Source: Allodiplogaster sudhausi (Eukaryota > Nematoda > Chromadorea > Rhabditida > Diplogasteridae). From it: a stretch of 64,000 nucleotides of DNA. The notes beneath the pieces are model-generated. The model searched no databases. It saw only the letters and a list, made by a program, of their open reading frames with translations, and had not been told where the DNA came from. The position numbers and the translations under genes are program-made. This document shows positions 57,160 through 64,000 of this stretch, in pieces. The DNA is taken from the NCBI GenBank assembly GCA_945643635.1, contig CALZFC010000075.1:880001-944000 (forward strand), given 5' to 3'. The stretch's first letter is position 1, and every line of letters begins with the position of its first letter.

Positions 57160-58400
57160 GGCGTTAAAGAACATGCATTTTGCTCTTTGTTTAAACTTTA
57201 TTCGGCGAAAGAATGAGAAAGTTGAAGTGGCGGCGAATAATTTGACTTCTTGGCATTCCGATCGAACCTGGAACATACTTTGCTTAATTTCTTATCCGGA
57301 ATCCGCATTCCGAATCCCACGGCATCTCACAATCAGAGTACTATTTTTCAAGGAAATTATCAAAAGGATGAATACACAGAAAACAAATCTGTATTTTTGG
57401 CCGTGGGACGAAACAAGACGAGTAGAATTCGTCAAATGATTAGCCGACGGCGCGCCCAATTTACAGAACGGGGGGCTCAGGTATAATTCATTGTTTCCGC
57501 ACAGTGATATGACATTGATTTACAAGCTCCGCAGATTTTTATCTTGGGCTATCTCTCCAGCGCTCATTTTGCTGTACTTGCTTCTACATTATTCTCCTTC
57601 TCCAGTAATAATTTCTCGCTCCAACATTAATTTTGCTGAACCAACATTAATTTACTGAACTCAAGTTTCATCATCCTAAGAAGACATGCAAATGCGAATA
57701 AATTTCAATATTTTACTTCTTTTATTTCATTTCAGTAAACACGAAAATGGCACGAGAATTTAGTTCTTTTTACAGGACATACGCAGAACCCGACTGATAC
57801 GCAATCACAATAACAACGAAATTTTATTCGTCAATTCTTAACGCGCAAGGAAATGTTTCGGATGAAAAGTGCTCGAAGGTGTCGATGATCGTGATGAGAA
57901 GGCCGTCGAACTGCTTGCCGCGGACTCGCTGCGCCTTCTTCTGCATCTCCGTCCGTCTTCACAAGATCGCCGAGCGGTCCCTTCAAACAGAATTAAACAA
58001 TCGATTTCATTTATTCATTCGATTGTTGTTAGATGAAACGACGGAGAGAATATCTTTATTATAGGCTTGTCAATGCGCATGCCACGGGAATGTTTTTAAA
58101 GAAAAGCCGACAGAACCATCGCAGAGCTGGCGAAACGGCGGAGTCTTCCTCCATCGAAGGCGACACCGCGGCGAAAGAGCGGGAGAGCATTGAAGAGAAG
58201 GTGCGAAGTGAGGAAATAGCGGCAGCCGTTAGCTTTTATAGGGCTATTATAAGGATGCAGATGTGCCCTCCAGAGAGTGGGAAGAGTCCGAAACTGCTAG
58301 TTCTATGCAATTTTATCGAAGTTATTGTACTTTTAACGAAAACTCACGTTTTTTCCTCGAGTTTTCCTGAGATTATAGACTCGAAAACAACGAAAATACG
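57160..58400 (+). repeat. Relic of both SLC17 locus flanks, with dispersed repeat copy 4
   Basis: 57160-57340 parallels about 22010-22180 (downstream flank of SLC17 copy A), and 57868-58400 parallels the upstream flank at 26575-26890 and 30785-31010. Their order is the same as at the SLC17 units, but only about 500 bases separate them here and no transporter exon is visible. Confidence 0.6.
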
Positions 58401-58685
58401 TGGAATTTGAAGAATTCTTCAATTTCATGAGTTATTGAATAATGATTATGTAAATTTTGTCATTTTTCTTATTTCGTAATGTTTTTCGATTTTGGTGAAG
58501 AATTTCGCATTTTTGCAATATAAATGAGGCCCTCATTCTGAAGAAAATTCGTGCTCCGAGTTCTCAGCCTTTCGCAATCTCTTCTCGTGTAATTTCGTCG
58601 CGAATTCATTCATTTTTAATTTGTTAGCATGGTTTTAACATAAAAATCAAAATAATACGTTAAATAAAAATGGCAAAAACGGTGG

Positions 58686-58756
58686 GCACCTAGGGTAATC
58701 GAGCCGAGGATCTCCGCATTGCAGCTGTGGCAAATTCCCGACTGCGCCATAGGTGC
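58686..58756 (-). pseudogene. tRNA-like pseudogene
   Basis: On the minus strand, a 71-base segment starts GCACCTA and ends TAGGTGC, a perfect 7-bp acceptor stem. It has an A box TGGCGCAGTCGG that fits the consensus and a B-box-like GGCTCGATTACC with one extra base. The anticodon arm (CCACA/TGCGG) has one mismatch and the loop would present TGC, but position 33 is C rather than T, and the T stem does not pair. It is best read as a decayed tRNA or tRNA-derived repeat. Confidence 0.6.
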
Positions 58757-59232
58757 ACAATGTCATTCCCTCTAACATGAAATCTTTCAACTCTTCCTCC
58801 ACAACATCTTGCTTACTATTGATTATTACGGTCGATTTACAACTTTTATTTGCTTATCAGGTTAATGCGCTGATAGAATGTCTATGACATTGAAGTGGAC
58901 GATCAGTGGGCAGGAGGGATTTCGTCAATTTTTCCTACGTTTTTGAGCAACCCGGTTCCGAGTGGCATTTAATAGCTATGTAGTTACTCCGTATTTCTAC
59001 TCTGAACAGTCATGTAATTTTTTATTATCTTGTGTGAGTAGACAACCTTCATTTTCATGGACTATAGTCGAGTATTAACTGAAAACACAGAAGGGATTGC
59101 AAAGCAAGCGACATTTGCACATTGATTGATATTCTGGTAGTTGAAAAGAAAAACCAGCGTCGACGACACAGTCAAAGCAGATAGATGGAAGGACAGATAT
59201 GAGCGGGAGAGTAAAGGGGGGGGGGGAGAATG

Positions 59233-59264
<32 letters not shown>

Positions 59265-60859
59265 AATAGAGGGGAAAAGAAGAGAGAGAAGTTCGGAATT
59301 GAAAGATACATAGATGGAATGAAAGGGCACAGGATCAGAGAATAGAGATGTATATAGAAAAATAGAAGGGCAAAGAAGAGAGTGAGATTGAAAAAGAGAG
59401 AGAAAGAGATAGAGAGAGAAAGAGAGAATGAAAGAGAATGGGAGAGAGAAGCAAGAGGGCGGAAAAAAGATAGCACAAGTATGCACACGCAAAGTTGGCC
59501 ATGACTAGAAGGCACTTTCCCTGACGCTGACCACTCGCTTTCTTTGCTCTCCCCTTCTTATTCTCTTGTTATGAAGGAATTGTGTTCATTTTTCTCATTT
59601 TTACACTTTTATTCTTCTTTTATACTGCAATTAATGTATACGTACATATTTTCTGGAACGAAACCGTAAATAATTTTTGTCATGTTTTTCGCGCTCTTAT
59701 TCACCGCGGAATTACAGATCAGAGATCTCGGCAATTTCAGTACTACGTGACAGCGCAAACGAGTAGAAGTGAAGTAAGACAGAAAACCTTTTTAAACCTT
59801 TTCTGAAAGCGATTAGGCGGAACTAGCAACGAAAAGGCTGCACAAAATGGGTGGCACATTGACTGTCTTTCAAATCTTTGATTTAAGCTGGCATCAAAAT
59901 AAAGATCTGTTCATTAATTCTACTCTAATGTATATAAGGAGAAAGCAAAGTAAGATGAATGTTCAAAGTGAATTAGCTGCATTTTGGAGGCAAACGTGAA
60001 GTTCAAACAGCTTTGTGCTCTGTTGTGATACTTGCAATCTGTCTGCTGTCCCACATCGTCTCTCTTTCTCTCTTTCTCTCTCTCTCTCTCTCTTTCTATC
60101 TCTCTTTCTCTCTCTCTGTCTCTATCTATCATTTTCTTTCTGTTTCACTCTCTCTTCCTCATTCACTGTCTATCTGTCTGACTCTTTCTTTCGTCCTCAC
60201 ACTCGCCGTGTATCTCAATCTTTTCAGCAGTCTGAACGCCCGCTCAAAAATCCATCCCCATGTGTCCGAACAAGCTGAAGCTTCCTCTCATCCGTGCCCT
60301 TTCATTCTTTTTTCTCTCTCCCCCTCTCTCTCTCGATATCTTGCTCTCTCTCTCTCTCATTGTCTCCATCTCTCTCATCCTCTCTCTCTCTTTCTGTCTG
60401 TCTCTCTCTCATCCTCTCCTTCTCTCTCTGTCTCCCTATCTCTCTTTCTATCTTTCTCTCTCTGTCCCTGTCTGACTCTCTTCTCCGATGTCAGCCTTCT
60501 CCCTCTGTGCCTTGGTCTCATCTTCCAGCACTCTCTGTGCACTTCCTTTGTGCCGTGAGGATGTGCAGTGCACGTGCGTTTATGTTGCATTCGAAATGCT
60601 TAGAGAGAGGAGAAGGAAAGAAGGAAAGAAAAGAGAGGCAGAAAAAGAGAGAGAGAGAGAGAAAAGAGAGGAGGAGCAGGGAAAGTGAGAGGTTTAAGGA
60701 AGAAATAGCAAAAGCCGATTTAGTAGATGTTAATCTATTTTTTTTTTAATATTATTAATGATTGACAACAATAACATTTATGCGTTTGATATGATCGTAT
60801 TCTTCTCGTCTGATCTGGAAAGAATAGAAACAAAGAAGAATAAATAATTATATTAAAGA
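58757..60859. other. Intergenic region rich in GA and CT tracts
   Basis: GA-rich at about 59215-59465 and 60600-60690 and CT-rich at about 60058-60480. All reading frames here are low-complexity. The end (about 60700-60859) is AT-rich and should hold the SLC46-type promoter. Confidence 0.6.
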
Positions 60860-63800
60860 ATGCGGGATCACTCGCCTCTCTCGCCCCCTCTCTCTCCCAC
60901 TCTCTCTCCGCCTTCCTTTGCTTCTTCTCGCTCTCTTCACTTGCTGCACTCTCTCCGCCGCGTCATTCACATTCCGATCGCCTTCTACGCCGTCACTTCG
61001 GCCATGTTCATGCCAGTCTTCCAGGCGCTCGTCTATCGTAAAGTCAATATTCAATATTTAAAATAAAACAAAAATACCTCACTGAAAGTTTATTTAATAA
61101 AAATTTTAATTCATAATTTAATTTAAATCATTTTAAAATAAATGAAATTTAAAAGATCTTACAAGAATAGTCTTGCCTTCATCTTACTCAAATTTTCTTT
61201 TATTAATTGCCACCTGACACCTGATATATATATTTTTTTTTATTTACAAATAAAATAAATTTGAATTCCCGCCTCTTCTCTCGAGGCGTGCCTCGACGTC
61301 TCGCTCATCTCGCCCAACATCTCGGCGGCCGCGTGCAACAATGACACGGCGCGTCTCATCGCGACTCATAACGACATTCAGACGGCCGCCAATCGGATCA
61401 TGCTCATGGCGTCAGTGGTCGAATTTGGCTCCCGGTCGTAACGGTTGGGTCCCGGACGGAATTCTTGGGCCCAAGACGGAATGCTTTTGTATTCCAAGTG
61501 GAACGAGTACATAAAACCAGTATTTTTTTTACTTTTTATATATAAAACTATGTTCACAAATATGTAACCTATAAATGATTAGCAATTATCTTTTTTTTAA
61601 AGCTTCCTAAATAACTCTCTCTCTCTCTCTTTTTCTCTGTTTCTCTTTCTCTCACACCCTAAATAACTCCCGAATGAACTTCAGCTCTGCCTCAATGTGC
61701 GTCTGCGCGATGGTGACGGCTCCTCTGATCGGTCGACTCGGCGACGCGCTCTCGCATCGAATCGCCCTTCTGCTCCCGCTAACAGGTCAAGAAAATGGCG
61801 GGAATTTGAAACTTTTTAGCGCCAATTTAAACCACGAATTAACCGCTTTTAGGACTCATCTTGAGCGATCTCACGCTGCTACTTCAGTTTACAATGTTCC
61901 CGGTGTGGTTTTGGAATATTGCGTTGGCTGACATGTCTGACTGTCTTACATAAATTATTGTAAAAGAAAATTATGGTGCTTCGATCAAGATTAACGTATT
62001 ATTATTTGAAGACATCAACTGCTCTTCTGGTCGCGGCCGAAATGATCTTTGGTCTGCTCGGCGGGTTAGCAGTTTAATTAGTGAATATTAATTAGTTTTC
62101 AGGTAATACTTATAATAATTTTTTTACACATTTTATGATAATTAGGGAATAATAATTAAATAATGGCGCTTATTTTAAATACGTAAAAAATCTTGCAAAC
62201 TTTAAATCAGCTACGTCTCGATCTTCTCTGCCGCCTTCGCGTACGCGGCTTGCAAGCATGCGGATGACGAGAAGGCGCGCAGCGTGAGCATCGCACGATT
62301 GGAGGGCACCATTGGGGCAGGCAGTTAGTGCGAGAGAGAGAGAGAGAGGAGGAGAGAGAAAGTGATAGAAAATTAGAGAGAGATAGAAAGAGAGAGAGAG
62401 AGCGAGAGAGAGAGAGAGTGAGTGAGAGAGCGTGCGAGAGAGCGAGTAGAACGGGGGTAGAGATAAGAAGCGAAAAAAAAATATGTCGAAAATATATCTA
62501 TAAATAGATCTAAAGATTTAAGTATGTATGTATACACTGGTGTATTTCTTTAATAAGAAATTAAATAATAATATATCATTTTTAAAAATATACTCTTTAA
62601 TTTAAACAAAAATTAAAAGGAATAATATTCCTATGAACCTCTCTTTGCATGCGTCGTCGGCCTGTTCGTGAGTGCGGGCTTGCGTGAATTCGGCTATCGC
62701 GCCATGTTTCTGCTCTGGCTCGCCACGCACGCCACTTGCATTGCTATCGTCGTGGCCATGGAGGACGTCCAAGGGAAGAGAAAGGCAGAGACGGAGAGTG
62801 AGGAGAGAGAGCATGGAGAGAGGAGAGACAAGAAGAAGCTGACCAAGAAGGAGCATCCATTCAGGGTGAGCCGGGATTTCTTTCATTTTTTCATTCCTTT
62901 TTTAAATTATACATATGATTAACGTTTCCACCAACACTGGCATTTATTCTCCTTTATCTCTCACAAGCTGTTTCTTCTCACTCTCACTTTCTCTCAGTCT
63001 CTTTTTCTCTCACTCAGCTCTTCTGGCTCTAACTTTCTCTATCTCATTCTTTCTTTCTCTATCTTTTTCTCTTCATTTTCTGTTTCTATCTCTCTCTCTC
63101 TCTTTCTCTGTTTATCTCTCTTCCTTACTCTCAGGCAGCCGCGTCCTTCTTCAGTGGCGGCGCTCGCATCTCCACTCCGCTCATCGTTCTCCTCTCTGCA
63201 TTCCTCTTTTGCTTCTTTGCCTTTATTGGTCAACATCCATTATTTTACATTTCGTTTTATGGCTAAATATCACTCTTAACCGGACAAAATGAGAGAATTA
63301 TTTTCCATTCTCCGCCCACATCATTTTGTTTCTCACCAGACTCAGCCCATATTTTTTTATTACTAGGCTCTGCCCACATCCTCTTCCTCTACCTCAAGTA
63401 CCGCTTCACCATGACAACTCGCGTGTATAGCCTCTATCGAGCAGCTGAAAAGGCGCTCTCGACTGCTATGGCAAGTTCTTTGCATCGACCCGATTTTTCC
63501 ATACTTTTAATTTTTATTGATTTATTTTATTTAATAAACTACTTATTTATCTTACTTCAAATTATCTTTTATTAAACATTATCTAAAAAAAAAGTTTTTC
63601 TACACGATGAAATTACCTTGTAAGTAGAGCATAATTGCCGAATCGGGGCAAGCGGTTTGTGGCCGCCGCCTTAGGCTCCGCCCACTTATCGATTTTCAAA
63701 CCAGGCCCTCATCGTCTACCCCCTCGTGCGCACACGTCTCTCGATCGGCAACATCTCGCTCGCTCTCCTTGGCATGGCCACGCGCGCCGCAGCCATGCTC

Positions 63801-64000
63801 TGGCACGCGATCGCATGGACGCAAACGGCCGTCTTCTTCAGTCCGTAAAATAGGCTGTCCGTTAAATAGACAACCGATAGTTTATCTTAGCCCTACCCAC
63901 TTATCGATTACCTTAATTAATTTCATTAAATAACAATACTCGAATTGTATCCTGTTAAGATCTCATCTTCGAGGCGTTCTCTCGCTTCGCACCAACGGGC
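60860..64000 (+). CDS. SLC46-type (proton-coupled folate transporter-like) membrane transporter, runs off the right edge
   Basis: Exons at 60860-61042, 61285-about 61437, about 61687-61784, 61853-61902, 62012-62064, 62219-about 62325, about 62637-62865, 63135-63228, 63367-63470, 63705-63840 and 63960 onward. Family signs in order: PIAFYAVTSAMFMPVFQALVY with RKACLDV after it (SLC46 start of TM1), APLIGRLGDALSHRIALLLP (the GxWSDRxGR position), GLILSDLTLLLQ, AEMIFGLLGGYVSIFSAAFA, ARLEGTIGAG, a charged central loop (EDVQGKRKAETESEERE), LIVLLSAFLFCFF and GMATRAAAMLWHAIAW. SLC46 proteins are proton-coupled carriers of folates and related compounds. The join after 62325 lacks a normal acceptor in frame, and the join after exon 2 is uncertain, so a missed exon or damage cannot be excluded. 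The 63471 intron has a GC donor (ATG|GCAAGT). Confidence 0.78.

Noticed and set aside
57173..57486. Open frames near 57.2-57.5 kb as a gene
   Set aside because: The region aligns with non-coding SLC17 flank and has no domain signature.

Overview
The window is nuclear DNA of a nematode. The clearest sign is a divergent pair of major sperm protein (MSP) genes, a family restricted to nematodes, whose intact copy is 127 residues long. Other signs are many short introns with TTTCAG-type acceptors, acceptor-like AGs 8-14 bases before start codons (candidate trans-splice sites), and BEL/Pao retrotransposons carrying a bunyavirus-like glycoprotein. The species cannot be named; a chromadorean nematode is likely. 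The DNA is unusually rich in (GA)n/(CT)n tracts, which create many false Ser-Leu or Arg-Glu reading frames.

Layout. 0.4-6.6 kb, minus: the first five exons of an ABCD4-type ABC transporter that continues beyond the left edge. 7.4-13.0 kb, plus: a 14-exon REPS-type EH-domain gene. 14.0-21.7 kb, plus: a gamma-tubulin complex component 2 (GCP2) gene of about 20 exons, with introns containing tandem duplications. 22.6-31 kb, minus: a tandem duplication of an SLC17-type transporter; copy A is intact and copy B has at least three independent lesions. 32.3-34.4 kb, plus: an unrecognised Pro/Ala-repeat protein. 35.3-44.3 kb: a complete but mutated BEL/Pao element with two LTRs, a 5-bp target duplication, and gag, pol and env-like regions. 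44.9-49.8 kb: a second BEL/Pao element truncated at both ends. 49.8-54.2 kb: a near-perfect, gap-free inverted repeat (two 1351-bp arms around a 1648-bp spacer) that contains and truncates a casein-kinase-1-like gene. 55.1-56.7 kb: the MSP pair, minus copy broken and plus copy intact. 57.1-58.4 kb: relics of the SLC17 flanks. 58.7 kb: a tRNA-like pseudogene. 60.9-64.0 kb, plus: an SLC46-type transporter running off the right edge.

The host genes are not an operon and do not form one pathway. They cover B12 or lipid ABC transport, endocytosis, microtubule nucleation, anion transport, sperm motility and folate-type transport. From 22 kb onward the region is shaped by duplication, inversion and retrotransposition. 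Exon boundaries were worked out by hand from reading-frame phase, GT/GC donors and AG acceptors; transcripts would be needed to confirm them.
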